From: Heliocybe sulcata
Taxonomy: Eukaryota > Basidiomycota > Agaricomycetes > Gloeophyllales > Gloeophyllaceae
Assembly (NCBI GenBank): GCA_004369045.1
Contig: ML213522.1
Coordinates: 506,882-562,668, forward strand
Reading direction: 5' to 3'
DNA length: 55,787 nt
Shown: one piece after another, positions 21,659-33,702 of the stretch
How positions within the stretch are numbered: position 1 is the first letter of the stretch
Layout of the letters: every line of letters begins with the position of its first letter
Made by a program: the position numbers and the translations under genes
The notes under the pieces: generated by a model
What the model saw: only the letters and a program-made list of their open reading frames with translations
Databases searched by the model: none
Told to the model about the DNA's origin: nothing

Positions 21659-24031
21659 TTAGATCTGCCAAGCTGCCTTGATGAGGTCAGAGGCACGTTC
21701 AGCGAAGATGTATACTGCTGCCTGGGTATGTGCATTCGGAACAACAGGCTGCGCAAGAAAAGAATTCAGCAAGACAAGCCTTCTTCCGGAGCAAATCCTG
21801 GCTTACAATGACCGAAGCATCAACAATTCTTAGCCCATTCGCCCCTTTCACTCTCAAATCAGGATCGACGACACCCCAACTGGCACCCTTTGGAGACATG
21901 CTCGCAGTGCCCATAGCGTGCCACACAGAGTTACCTGTATTCCGGATGTACTCTGCGATCTCCGCGTCGGTAGTAGCATTTGCCCAGGCTTCATACGGCC
22001 CGGTGATATAGTCCGCCCAAGCGTTGGCGCTAGCAAAACGACGTGCTGCTTTAATCGCTTCTACAGCGACAGCGATGTCGAAATCCGTCCCAAATAGATT
22101 GGGGTCTATGACTGGCTGAATGAAGGGATTGGTACTATTAATGCTTACGGAGCCGCCTGAGACGAAGGTTAGACAGTCTAATGTGGATGAGGACGGGACG
22201 TACGGGCTACGGGTGAAATGACGTTCGTAAAGATTGTGAAGTAACTCCCTGTTGACGGTGATGGGGACCCTGGCATGGCGAACGCGTTCTGGGTGTCTCG
22301 TCAGTCAACCGACATCAAGAGTATCCGCAGTGGACATGGGCTCACCGCGAAGATAAGCTCATAATGGGAAGAGTGCGCGCCCGCAGATGGGTCAGGGTGC
22401 GTCTGGAAGATACTTGAGTTATCCGGTAACCTCAACCACCCCAGCAGGGTGGTGAGGCCGTTCACCAAAGGACCTTCATGCGGATACGTAGTGTTCCACT
22501 GCGCAATGTCTGACGCTAAAAGGCTGGTGTTATGCAAGATAGTATCGGAGGTCTGATTGCTGTTCACGTAGAAGGGATTGGCAACGAGGGGGTGGTCTGA
22601 CATATTCTGCCCGACGGAGGGGTTGTCGATGATAGCCTTGATGCCCAAAGATCCAAGAACAGTCTTGTTGCCAACACCTAACCAAGTTAGTCAAGACGTT
22701 GTGGTAATATAAAAGTAGCTCGATGATTCATACCAGAAAGCATCAGCAACTGCGGTGTATTGAACGATCCAGCTGCCAAGATCACTTCCTTCATCGCGGT
22801 AACGTTGTATCTGTCTGAACAGATGGTCCTCGTGATTCAGAGCAGAGCATGAGACTGTTGCGTTGATGTCACATACGCTGGCGTTGTTCCGCAAATTCCA
22901 CAGTGTGGAAATAAGGCACGCTGGAACCCTCTGTACGGCTTGAAAACAGCTGCGTGGCCTGGGCATGCAAGAGGACATGCAAATTCGGTCTGTTGATGTA
23001 CTGGGACCCCAGGTACGACGTAGCCGAGCTACTTCTGGCTCCGCCCAAGATAGTCTCTTGCGTCCAGCCTGCACGTTATTTGCCATCAGCTAGCAGTAGC
23101 AGGAGACATTCGAGAGGCCCGCGTACCAATGCCAAGAACGTCGCCAGCGTTCATGTCCAGGTTGAAGGGAAACTCGTTGCTGAGCTCCTGCGTAGTTTGC
23201 AAAACGCGCTCGTCAATAGGAGTTCGGTAGCCAGGGACAGTCACGGAGTTGATGCCTCTGAAGCCGTGGGCTGCGGGAAGGTACTGGTCAGTCGGATCGT
23301 GACCGTCAGCGGGTGGGGTAAACCTCTCGTTCTGTCAAGTGCGATAACCATAAGCATATATAGGGTTGAACGCAAAACAGTCAACCTACTCGTCTGATAT
23401 AATATTGAAGGTTATTCCATGACCAGCCAGGATCGCCAGAAATGTTGGCGTAGCGGTCGTAGTCGTCCGAAGAGCCGCGAGTGTAAGTCAGATAATCTGA
23501 GGGATATATTAGCTTCTCCTATTTTTAACCACATCGAACTGGGTCTGGACTTACTGACTGAGCTGGAACCCCCCAGGACAAACCCTCGAGGGTAGTTGGG
23601 CGTACGTCCATTGAGACCCGGCTGCGGCACGACAGTGTAATTCCAATCATAAGCAGTATCAGGGGTAGCAAACGGAGCCAGTAAAGGGACTTCAATGTCT
23701 TGTACACCTCGATCACTACATTTCGTTAACGGCGGACGTAGTCAGTGCACTGGCTGCAGCACTCACGACACACCTGCCTCCAGTACGAGAACTGAGACAG
23801 CAGGATTCTCCGTTAAACGATTTGCTACCACGTTTCCACCCGTTCCACCTACAAGATGTCCCTTAAACGTGCCGTACTCCGTAGAGAAGCAAAAATCGTA
23901 CCTCCAACTACTATGAAGTCATAGGTCCAACCGGGCAGCTGAGAGGCGCTTTCATATAGTGCCGCATAGCACTGCGTCGCCAAAGCAGAGGCTACGAGGA
24001 CGTATTGACGACGGCCAATAGAGGAAGGCAT
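21659..24031 (-). CDS. Secreted GMC oxidoreductase (aryl-alcohol oxidase-like)
   Basis: FAD flavoenzyme of the glucose-methanol-choline family. The start at 24031 gives MPSSIGRRQYVLVASALA, a signal peptide; an upstream in-frame ATG at 24070 is possible. Exons read FIVVGGGTGGNVVANRL (dinucleotide fold), VLEAGVS, then DWNYTVVPQPGLNGR, GGSSSVNYLTYTRGSSDDYD (signature 1, rebuilt across an intron) and AAGSFNTPQLLMLSGVG (signature 2). NPSVGQNMSDHP and the active-site SVWHAMGTASMSP follow. The final exon has PVVPNAHTQAAVYIFAERA with the second catalytic His. The stop is at 21659-21661. About nine introns are needed and all join in frame. Relatives oxidise aryl alcohols, sugars or alcohols and feed H2O2 to peroxidases. 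The precise substrate is open. Confidence 0.9.
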
Positions 24032-25669
24032 CCTGTAACTCGCTCTGTAGGCTGGGTAGTAAAGTGCCACCCCTCAGACCGCTGAGAAGATGCGGTGGCA
24101 TCCAAGCTTTTATGTCGGCAGGATTTCTGGCGTTGAGGCGCCTGTACCCACTCAAGTCCGTGTTCTAAGCGCCGTGTTACATGTCCGGAAGGTGGAATAC
24201 TTTCACTAGCGGGGGAAATGCATGCGCGCCCATAAGAGCAGACCCGAGAATGCGCAGTCTAGGAATCCAGTACCTGCATCGAATGATAGGAACAATTCTC
24301 AGAGGTAGCATCCGATAATACAGTGACAGCGTATTGATTGTGTCATCGTTGCGCGACGTCTGCAATGCAAGACTGCTGAACTGGAAGGAGTTCGAGGATG
24401 TGCGATACTCCGAGCCGTCCCTGAGGCCTGAGGCCTGAGATCTTGAGTCCAGGGCCTGAATGGTTGAAGTTTATGCACCCGTACGAGCTAGTGTTTCGTC
24501 TGAGTTAAGCAATCATGATGGCCAGCTGGACTTGTAATAATGGTAAAAATGCGGATGGCAACATGTTCGAGTCGGAGAGTTATGAGAAGTGTGGCGGTGC
24601 AAGCGACACATAAAGCCACACACAACCTTGTTTTGAGCCTCGACGGTTGGTGTGCCACAGCACGAGCACTCAGTCAAACAAGATATGCATGCGATAGCTC
24701 GCTGAAGTGAATAGTGTCACAGGCAAGTCTTGTAATCATCTCCAGGCTATATTCGCGACCCACAGCATCCCAATGAAGTATTCAAGCTACTTTTCAATAC
24801 AAGGTAATTTTGATTTTTCCAGCAATATTCGTTTGTGTCTACACTTGGCATCATGATCCATGGCAGAAGTCATGGTATATCCAATCTCCTACTGGCGAAG
24901 GTGCGCTTCATTCTATGGCGTTGCAATCCGGCCACCATGCCTCAGTGGACATTCGATCCGTGCAAGTCGGTTATCTCGGCAACATCTCTTATACTCTTGG
25001 ACAGCGGACACTACTAATATTTTGATGGCTGCTTCTGTGCATATCTACGTATCCTGGCTTCATCTCTCTCTCGACCGTTCTTCATGATGTTCGGCCTATC
25101 GGACCTGGAACAGCGTCGTCCATCTTGCCCTGGCTCGTTCCCTTAGTATATTACCGACGCTTCCGTCCGTACAACCTCCCTTGACATCGTATGCAATACA
25201 GCTCCGGATGTCACGGCAGTAGGCGACTTCAAGCTTACGGCGTTCGACAGATGACCCACCGCCACCGCCGACACATCAGTCAAGTCCTCGCCACGGCCTG
25301 GGTCCTCTACGTGCCTTGACACGATTCCTATGCAAGCGGTCCTGTCATAGCGCCATAGCTGTGTCTACCTCGCGAGATCCTAGGCCCCTTCAGCTTTAGA
25401 CTCAAAAGCTGGTCGTTCGGCTGTACCGCCCCCGTGTCGAGGATTAATAATCCAGGCACTCCGTCTCAGCGTCTAGTCCTCGCCCATAGAGAGCATTCTA
25501 CTATGCTTTCACGATCCATAGCGCCGCAGTCTACCCTGTCTAAGTCCTCGGCTGGCAGCTGACCGATGGTGCGCAGTGTTATGCAACATATCGCTCGTAC
25601 GCGCACTGCTGTTCGGCTTGACCAATCCTCCGGGGCCACGATAACCTTGGGCAACTATCATTCCAGCAG
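24032..25669. other. Gene-free stretch between GMC copies
   Basis: No intact gene was recognised. A short direct repeat GAGGCCTGA occurs at about 24421-24437. The left part should contain the GMC promoter. Confidence 0.4.
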
Positions 25670-26700
25670 GACGACATACAACAACAGACGCATCAACAAT
25701 ATTCAGCCCGCCCGTAGCCTTCACCTTCAAGTCTGGATCGACCGCACCCCAACTGGCGTCTTTCGAGGATATAGCCGCTGTACCTACAGCGTGCCATATG
25801 GTAGTTGCCGTCTGTCGAGCGCACGCCTCGATCTCTGCATCCGTCGTGGCGTTAGCCCACGTCTCATAGGGACGCACGATATAGTCCGTCCAAGCACTCG
25901 CGCTGACGAACCGTCGAGCGGACTTGATCGCTTGGACGGCGACGTAGGCGTCAAAATCTGTGCCAAGTAGGTTGGGATAAATTAGCGGCTGCGCAAAGGG
26001 ATCGGTGCTATTGATGGTGACGGAGCCGCCTAGGAGAATATTAGGATGTGTCCCATGTCGACAGTCGAAGGACACTTATAGGCGACCGGGGAGACTACTG
26101 CCGTAAGTACGCTCATGAAGTGTCCTGTGCGAGGCTCTGCGGTGCCTACGAAACCGTTCTTTCTGTGGGGTCTCAGAGCAGCTGCAGAGAATGTCGCAAA
26201 GCAAAGGGGCTCACGCCGAAGATTAACTCGTAGTGCGCAGAACGCGTGCCAGCAGAGGTATCTGGGTACTCTTGAAAACTACTCGAATTCTCCGGCAGCC
26301 TGAGCCATCCAAGCATTATCCCCGGCTATCAACGAGGGGCCCTTCGTGTGGGCACGTTGCATTCCACTGCGCGACGTCCGACGCCAGGATGCTGGCATTC
26401 TGAAGATGGGGTCGAAGGTCTGGTTGCCCGATACGTAGAATGGGTTGGCGATGACGGGGTGATCGGACAGATTTTGCCCGACGGAGGGGTTATCGACAAG
26501 GGTCCTGATTTCAAGGGTATCGAGAACGGTCCTGTCGCCAATACCTGTAGCAAGCGCGTTAACCCGCACCTCAGACTCGTCGAATTGCCTGTACCTCACC
26601 TGACAACATCAATAACTGCGGCGTGTTGAAAGACCTTGCCGAGAGGATAATTTACTTCTTTGCCGTGACGTTGTGTCTATTTAAGGCCCGGTGCCAGTCG
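25670..26700 (-). pseudogene. Decayed GMC oxidoreductase copy
   Basis: This is a truncated paralogue of the gene at 21659-24031. Recognisable pieces in order are HNVTAKK followed by a stop, then ILSARSFNTPQLLML where the intact gene has ILAAGSFNTPQLLML, so the key AAG has become SAR. Next are NPSVGQNLSDHPVIANPFYV, a frameshift, ILASDVAQWNATCPHEGP, a stop, HYELIFG, GGSVTINSTDPFAQPLIYP and TTIWHAVGTAAISSKDASWG. The last conserved piece is GLNIVDASVV. The whole N-terminal half, including the FAD fold and signature 1, is absent. The C-terminal PxxPNAHTQ exon is not found downstream. Stops, frameshift and missing ends make a functional product unlikely. It is probably a tandem duplication remnant. 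Confidence 0.85.
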
Positions 26701-29064
26701 TCAGCAGGAGACTGCGCCACTAGTAGAGCATACTTGCAGCTGCATGATGATGTCCATGCACATTCAATACCTTACTTGGGAAGCTCCGACTGCCGTCGGT
26801 AACTGGCCCCTCCTTTAAGTTAAATTAATTTTAAACACACTACATGAGCTCAACAAGACTTTGATACAAGCGATGTTCAATGCCAAAGGCCCAAACAGCA
26901 CTTCTTAGTGGATTGTCTAGCCTTACTCCCTGCTCGGTGACACTCAGTGAGCCGGAGATTGAATCTGACACCCAATGGCAAATCCCGAACATGTGGCGGG
27001 AGGTAGGAATGCCCGTCTTATAACCATCTTTGCTACCCTGTGCATCTCATATGTACCTAAAAATGATATTTGAAAGGTATACACGCAATATATGATGATT
27101 TTGCAATTTTGTTTGCCTTCTTTTAGCCCAGTGGAGGACATACACTCGTCGATGTCGTGCACGACAACGACAACGAGATGCCGATCGCACCGCTCGGTGT
27201 TCGCGCCGCACGTAACTTAATTTGGATCAGACGTGCATCATCAGGTTACCAGGCAATACTCTATACAGGCTATAAGGTCGCTGACCCGGCTGGGGATTCA
27301 GCTGGGGTAGACGATTAAGGTTCTCGAGCTTTACTATATACTGTGGGAATGGGACCCCAGTCTCCAGTATAGTTATACTCGAATTTGGTGTCACTCGGGT
27401 GTAATGAGCAGGGTTCAAACCCTCTGTAATACTGAGCGGGATTTCATTGAGCTATGGTGCGGGCCGCCTAGGCACCACCACTTTTGTACAGCGGCAAAAT
27501 CGGGCTCGGGAAATTTTGGAGTTATAATCACCTCAGAGAGTCATTTCCCCGCTTCTCCAGGGACTTTGCTCAGGCTAGGAAGGTGTAGAAAACCTGGAGA
27601 ATTTGTGAGAAATGCACTAGGAAGTAACAAGCACATGTTTAGGACAGTGTTTGTGGGAACATTATACTATAAAGGGTAATGCGGCAAAATCAGATTCGGG
27701 TCAGAAATTATAACTCATTCACTATTGGGTATTTCGACAATCACTCTTGTAGAAATGATCCTCCCGTGAATCCAAGTACATTTACAAGAGGGATAAGAAT
27801 TCTGATAAAATTTGCATCCTCTATATCCGTTGTACAAAAGTAGCAGTGACTAGGTGACCCGCACCATAGTACGTGAACCGCCCGGTCATAGTCCGGGAAA
27901 AACAATCGATACATCACCACATGATGCATGATAGGCAGATGGCGTAGTCCGACAGTCTCTAAACTTCGAATTGGATTGCTTGAAGGGCTCTTACGAGACG
28001 ACTCCGATTTTTCATTCCTTTCCTTTCCTTCCCTTCCTTTTTTCACATCTCAGTGATTATTGTGCCCAGATTATATTATGAACCGGAAGTAATAAATTTG
28101 GCAAATGCACGCGTGATGGTGGGTCAAAAAGTGTGCCGGAAGTCGAGGGCGGAGAGCCCTTCCAAAAGGAGGAGCATAACGGAGGACTGGAGTCTGGACA
28201 CTTGGTTTTGGTATGAGAGTATGCTCTCGCTCCATGCAGGCAACTATCTACATTAATGCTTTCCATTAATGCACTTTCACTGGCCGAAGAAACTGCGCCA
28301 CTGTGAGCAAATACGAGCAAAATCGGCAAAAGCCGGTTGGTCGAAAAGTGAGCCATAATGCGGGTTTTGAGAACCCCTCCAAAAGGAGGGGCAAGCCGCT
28401 TCCAGCGATCTCAATCCAGTCAGGCCTCCAAGATAGTCCGCTTAATTGAGTCACGAGTGGCGGGCTTCCAATCTGTGCTATAGCGCTTAAGTTCAAATTG
28501 TTTCTTAACGGCGTAGAATGACTTGCCTTGTGAAGGACTGCCTTCAGTATTACTAAATTTCAAACCTATTTGCCAGTCTAGTTCCTGCTCTGCCCTGCCG
28601 CTACTGCCGGAACTGGTTGTGTCTGAGGCTTGCACAACGATTTGTGCACCAAGTTTGTGGCTCTCGTAGCGTGGGAAGTGAGGTCATCACACCTTTGGCA
28701 CGATTCTCATAATGCACTGTAAGTCCTTACAAGGTCTACAAGAACTGCGATGTCCAGAAGGCTTGTGACGTACAATACAAGGCTTTCTATAGGTATGTCG
28801 ACTTTACAAAGGTCCATCACCCTTGTGAACCTCGCAAACTTCTGCGAGGTCATCGCACCTATATATTCCTAGATACATCCTTGACGGTGTCCATAAGCTG
28901 CATTTCCAGATAATTTGCTATCCGGACAGGAATACTAGGGCAAATGATTTTATTATAAAAATTATCTATATTACAGAATTCAATGTAATTATCTATTATT
29001 ACCATAGCAGCACACATGGCCTGAGTAACAATCGCGCAGTACGCATGCGATGATCTGGTGCAGT
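26701..29064. other. Repeat-rich gene-free stretch
   Basis: AT-richer sequence with no recognised gene. An imperfect inverted pair of about 42 bases lies at 27450-27492 and 27833-27875, both containing CTATGGTGCGGG and ACTTTTGTACA. A related pair of short blocks with CCAAAAGGAG occurs near 28165 and 28380. This looks like decayed mobile DNA. Confidence 0.45.
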
Positions 29065-29069
29065 AATAT
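29065..29069 (+). repeat. Target-site duplication AATAT, left
   Basis: AATAT directly precedes the TG of the left LTR and is repeated exactly after the right LTR at 31033-31037. Confidence 0.85.
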
Positions 29070-29306
29070 TGTAAGGGTTCAGGCACGGAGATCAGTGATT
29101 AGATATATTAGCTGTCCATTTCGGGCGAGTTCCGTCGCTACATATAGTCTATAGTCATGTATCGTAGTCCTTGGCTCGTTAAATGCAGGTTACAGCCCCC
29201 CTCATCGTCGGGATCGTTCAGCTCGACTCTCGCGCATTGCCTCGCTCGGGCGGGCTTCGCTCGCCTGCCGCCATCTTCGTACCCGGTCCCGGCCTTGTCC
29301 GTGACA
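29070..29306 (+). repeat. Left LTR
   Basis: Begins TGTAAGGGTTCAGGCACGG and ends CCGTGACA. It differs from the right LTR mostly by transitions, so insertion is not recent. Confidence 0.9.
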
Positions 29307-30780
29307 GTTTGAACGAGCCAAATTGCACGAGGCAATGACATCCTTAGCTCTCTTGGACTTGTTCTCAATGGCGACGCTCAGACTCCCTGGCAGTGCTCCC
29401 GGCCCACTCCTTTTCGTGTGCTTAGACTGCTGCACACCGCGCGCGATGCCTGTACCTGCTCTTCGTTTGTCCTTCGGAGTCGGGATGGGCACACCCTCTT
29501 CGCCGTGGATACACTCTTGTTGTCAAGGCGAGCACTCGCGGTTCTGGGGAGGATTAGTTGTGTCAGCACTGGGAGGAGGCCCTAAGGAGATCCTCAATCA
29601 TCGTTCGTCGCTGTCCATCTCGTTCACCGTCGTCGCTAACGCAATCCCGCCGGCGACGGTCCGCGTCTGTTCTCGACGCGAATCCCTCTCCGTCTTCTGG
29701 TACAAGGCCGCCCATATCACCCTTTCCCCGTGCCCTTGAGTATGAATCCCGCACTCATCATTAGAGTGGCGGCCGACCATACACTCCCTCCGTCGCCGCG
29801 GACCATCACAACGTTCGCGTACACATCACGCTTCTTGTATTTGCTTCGACACTCAACTCTGGCTATTGTTCAATGTCCCTCCCTCCCTCCCTCTTTGTCT
29901 CTCAGTCACCTCATCAATGTTCAGCTCAACTTGCCCACCCTTTCCCACCAATCTATTCCCCCCCACCACCCTAGCTTTCGTCGTCTAAAGCCTCCTCTAT
30001 CTTTGCCCACCCACCCACCCTGTTCTCAAAAGTGAATGTAATACAGGAGGTGGGATGGAGACCTGAGGAGCGAGCTGAGGGACTGGAGGGGAGGAAGGGA
30101 GCTCTGAATCGAGGAGAGGACTCGGGCGCGAGCAGAGGTCGACGGAATCTCCGAGTTGGTCTCAAGGAGAGCCATCCCTGAGGCGTAGTTGAGGGGAGGG
30201 CTCGACGTCGTTCTGACTCCTGCGGAGCGGCAGTGAAGTCTTTTGTTTTACAGATTTTTCAAATTTTTTCAAGATCTCTTCAAGTCTTTGTTTCATCAAG
30301 TTTTTTGCGCTGGATTCAAGATTCTCCATCATGTCCTTTCCCTTTCCTCCACTTCCTTCCGACAATCACTCTGTTTTTTGGTCTTGCTGTTGGTGATGGC
30401 AGCTTTTCCGCCTCTGTCTCTGGTGCTGTCGTCCATGGCTTCGGTCGCATTCGCTCAGTTTTTAGCTCTGTTTTGGGACTTGGCTTCGGTCATCTCCACC
30501 CTCTTGCTCAGCCACCTCGGTATTTGACACGTGTGGTGTTTGGCTAACCCCCGTGATCTCCGACTCTCGTACTTTTGGATCTCGTATGCTTGCGCAGCTG
30601 CGGATCACCCCTGGGAAGCATCACCCTATTGCTTTGCTTTAGTTGCTCTTATTGTTCATGGACCATATCATGTGACTCACACCCCTCGCCAGTCGAGTTT
30701 TCGAGTTCTGTCTCTGCTGCTCATTCCCCTCCTTCTCCATCTTCAGCTAGCTAGTCTACTGTCTCGTGGTGTTCATCATT

Positions 30781-30791
30781 AAAAGGAGAGG
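30781..30791 (+). other. Polypurine tract candidate
   Basis: AAAAGGAGAGG lies three bases from the right LTR, as expected for plus-strand priming. Confidence 0.6.
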
Positions 30792-30794
30792 TAA

Positions 30795-31032
30795 TGTAAG
30801 GGTTCAGGCACGGAGATCAGTGATTAGATATATTAGCTGTCCATTTCGGGCGAGTTCCGTCGCTACATATAGTCTATAGTCATGTATTGTAGTCCTTTGC
30901 TCGTTAAACGCAGGTCATGGCCCCCCTCATCGTCGGGACCACTCAGCTCGACCCTCGCGCATTGTCTCGCTCGGGCGGGCTTCGCCCCGCCTGCCGCCGT
31001 CTTCGTACTCGGTCCCGGCCTTGCCCGTGACA
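30795..31032 (+). repeat. Right LTR
   Basis: Direct copy of 29070-29306 with the same TG and CA ends. Confidence 0.9.
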
Positions 31033-31037
31033 AATAT
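31033..31037 (+). repeat. Target-site duplication AATAT, right
   Basis: Exact copy of 29065-29069. Confidence 0.85.
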
Positions 31038-33702
31038 ATAGTCAATATCTGGCTCAAGGCAAATAAGTAGTCAGCTTACCGAAATGAAGTCTAAAGCATC
31101 TGCCATCATCCCCACAGGCTATGACAATAGTGCTGAGGGATAGCAGGAAGGCAAGGCGGACAGAATACAATGCACCAAGAGGTCTCGATCTATTCACGTC
31201 TGGCCTCGAAGTTTCCGCTACCGCCCGCCTGCCTAACTGCTGAGACAACCGCCCACTAACATAAACATCAACTTAGCCAGAGAAAGCAACCAAAACTCAC
31301 CCGCTGTTACCGATTCAGACGGAGTATGGACTGGGAGATATATTAATCTAGTACAACAGAGCGCGTGGGGCTTACCGTGGCATGCAAAAAAGTCTGATGG
31401 CGGTAGAACAATACATGAGCTCAGAGTGAGAGCTACAAAACACGGAGTAAGAGAGCAAGGGACTTGGTAGACATGGAAAGTCGCGCACCGCGTTGATATC
31501 AACAAGATCACATGACTGCATAACATGCACAAATACTGCTGCGGATACTCCGGTAATAATGGTTGCCGGGCGCTCCTCGCAATAGTCGGACTTGGTGAAA
31601 TCTCAAGGTCCTCGCAGTGTTCATATATCATACCCCGAAGTTCTACGAGCGGTCTATTAGATGGTTGTGATAGCTAGCGGTGTCAGTATCCTGCCGTGGG
31701 ATGGTTAATGGAGGAGGGCTGGGTGGGCCCGTCCCGGTGTATCTGGTAACGGGCTTGCTAACGGCCGGTGCATGCAAGGGAAGCACGGGCCTTGTGAAGG
31801 TAATGAAAGTATATACAGTCCAAGTAAAATATTTGTGATAGGCTTGCAACTATGAATAAGCCTTACACATCTTCGGAAAGCTTTATAGGAAGAGCACAGT
31901 CATTCTGGCCGAATTGCAAGACCTTGCAAAGCCTCGTGGACTAACATCAGAATTGTGTTTCCTTATAAGTAGGGCATAGCAATACCAGATCGAAGCCGAA
32001 TCTGTGATGGTCAGGTGATCCCACCGCCTTCTGTCCGACGCGGATGCCACATTCAGATTCTGTCTACCCATCGACGCGGTACGCGTGAACAGTGAACAGA
32101 ACGTCATTCGGATTTGGCAGCCTCGAATTTTAGAGGTGATAGCCACAACACAGTGGCATATATTGGAATGTCTCTGCCCAGCTAGGATTTTGCATGCACC
32201 CTTTCGGAGAACGGGGTACGACACTATGTTGGGGTGGGTGGGATGAACGGTCCTAGTTTGTGGCCGCGTGAATTGAATAATGCTGTATAATCGACTGCGC
32301 GACGAGTCGTAACTGCGGTGTTCGCCAGATAGACGATGTGCAGTCAATTCGCGGTAGTAAGCTTGGCGTGTGGGGTTTGCTTGCCGTACAGTAGGTTGTG
32401 TTGTTCGATACCTCAAGCTCGTCTACTCGAAGACCTCATAATATAGCTATGCGATTACTGAGTACTCTCAATACGCGTACGTCGTGCTGAGATTCAAGCT
32501 AACATTGGCTGCAGGATCTTCACGGGATCCGACTCCCTTTGTATGCCACCGAAGAACAGAAGTCAAATGCCCAGTAACGGGTATCCGGTGCGGATGGGAG
32601 CCGCAGCTGTACCAGTCAATGGGATCCTTGCATGGGCATTCCCTCACATTACCCTGTTCAAGGGAATATCCCACAACCTACTGTTCTCGTGCCCCCAGCG
32701 TACTCGCTGATTGGGAACCCGCCGTCAAATGGATGCTCCATGTCCGTGCGTCGGTGACCTCAGCGTCAGCATCAGGTTTACCGGTGCCAATAGGCGGCCC
32801 TAGAAATCATTCGGGGGTAATGCGGAAGGCCGAGACGACTACGTCCGCGCGGATGCACCGTGAAGGCTCTCGCTGCTAGGTTGGATATTTTACTGCCTGC
32901 AGTCATTCAGAATCGGCACATCAAGCGGAAGAACGAGACTGCATGATCCATAACGTACCCACGCGGCTCGTGGAGTATTTTAGGCGTGCCGAGGAGAGGG
33001 TGAGTTTCATCTCCGAGCGGCACTTGCGGAGGACCGTCGAGATAGCTTTCAGGGGCAATTCTCATTTGGAAGGAGGGTCGTGAGTCCCAAAGCGCCATGC
33101 ACATTATGGGTCACAACCGTATACGCCGGCCAAGCCAAGGAGGGATGATTCGTGCCACTTGGCCCGTGCGTTCTTCATACGAGCAGTGGATATGAAGTCA
33201 GCGAAGACCACTCGTACAAAGGTCTCCAGTTCTTTTCGGTAGATGAACAAAGACGGCGCTTGCACTCACGACGCCTCCCATAAATCCTCCAGCCCTGAAA
33301 GAGCTTTGCGAAAGACGTCACGAATGAGATCGCCGGCTACTGTGCGCGAGCTGCGTATTCGCATCCATTCAACGTAGCTGCCAGGAATGACCGGACATCT
33401 GAGGCCTACTTGGGAATTTCGGATCAAGACCTGCTGCACTGAGTAGCATAACTCCATGCGGGATACTGAGAGACGCCACCGAGACATTGAACGGGGCAGA
33501 TGATCCTGATTGGCTGGAGCTGCGCAGTCCACACCAGCAAGCTCGCGAAAACATTGCGGCTTCGCTCACCCCTCAACCACTGCTGGATTTTGCAAGCAAG
33601 GCCCTACAGCGTCGAACCCACTCGACGCAGCTTCTAAGTCGTCAAAGCAAAGACTTCAGGAAGCGCAACACTTACCGTCGCCCCTCACCTCGCGCGCTCG
33701 CC
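31038..33702. other. Stretch with possible decayed coding fragments
   Basis: On the minus strand around 33480-32950 there are protein-like pieces: PGSYVEWMRIRSSRTVAGDL, ETFVRVVFADFISTARMKN, and PPQVPLGDETHPLLGTP with ILHEPRGYV. They sit in different frames, and I could join the first two only through a GTGAGT donor. I do not recognise the family. This may be a decayed gene or an exon-rich gene I could not assemble. The rest of the stretch shows nothing. The right end should contain the promoter of the MADS-box gene. Confidence 0.35.

Larger units (their letters stand above)
29070..31032 (+). mobile_element. Non-autonomous LTR retrotransposon (TRIM/LARD-like)
   Basis: Complete element of 1963 bases with two direct LTRs of about 237 bases, each starting TG and ending CA, flanked by a 5-base AATAT duplication. 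A purine-rich AAAAGGAGAGG at 30781-30791 sits just before the right LTR and fits a polypurine tract, which sets the orientation as plus. The internal 1.5 kb has no gag, protease, reverse transcriptase or integrase. Only short frames are present, such as a charged, coiled-coil-like 67-codon frame on the minus strand at 30162-30365. I saw no clear tRNA primer site after the left LTR. It must have moved using proteins supplied by another element. Confidence 0.88.

Noticed and set aside
27400-27430. GGTTCAAACCC resembling a tRNA T-arm
   Set aside because: No matching A box, anticodon arm or acceptor stem could be folded around it.
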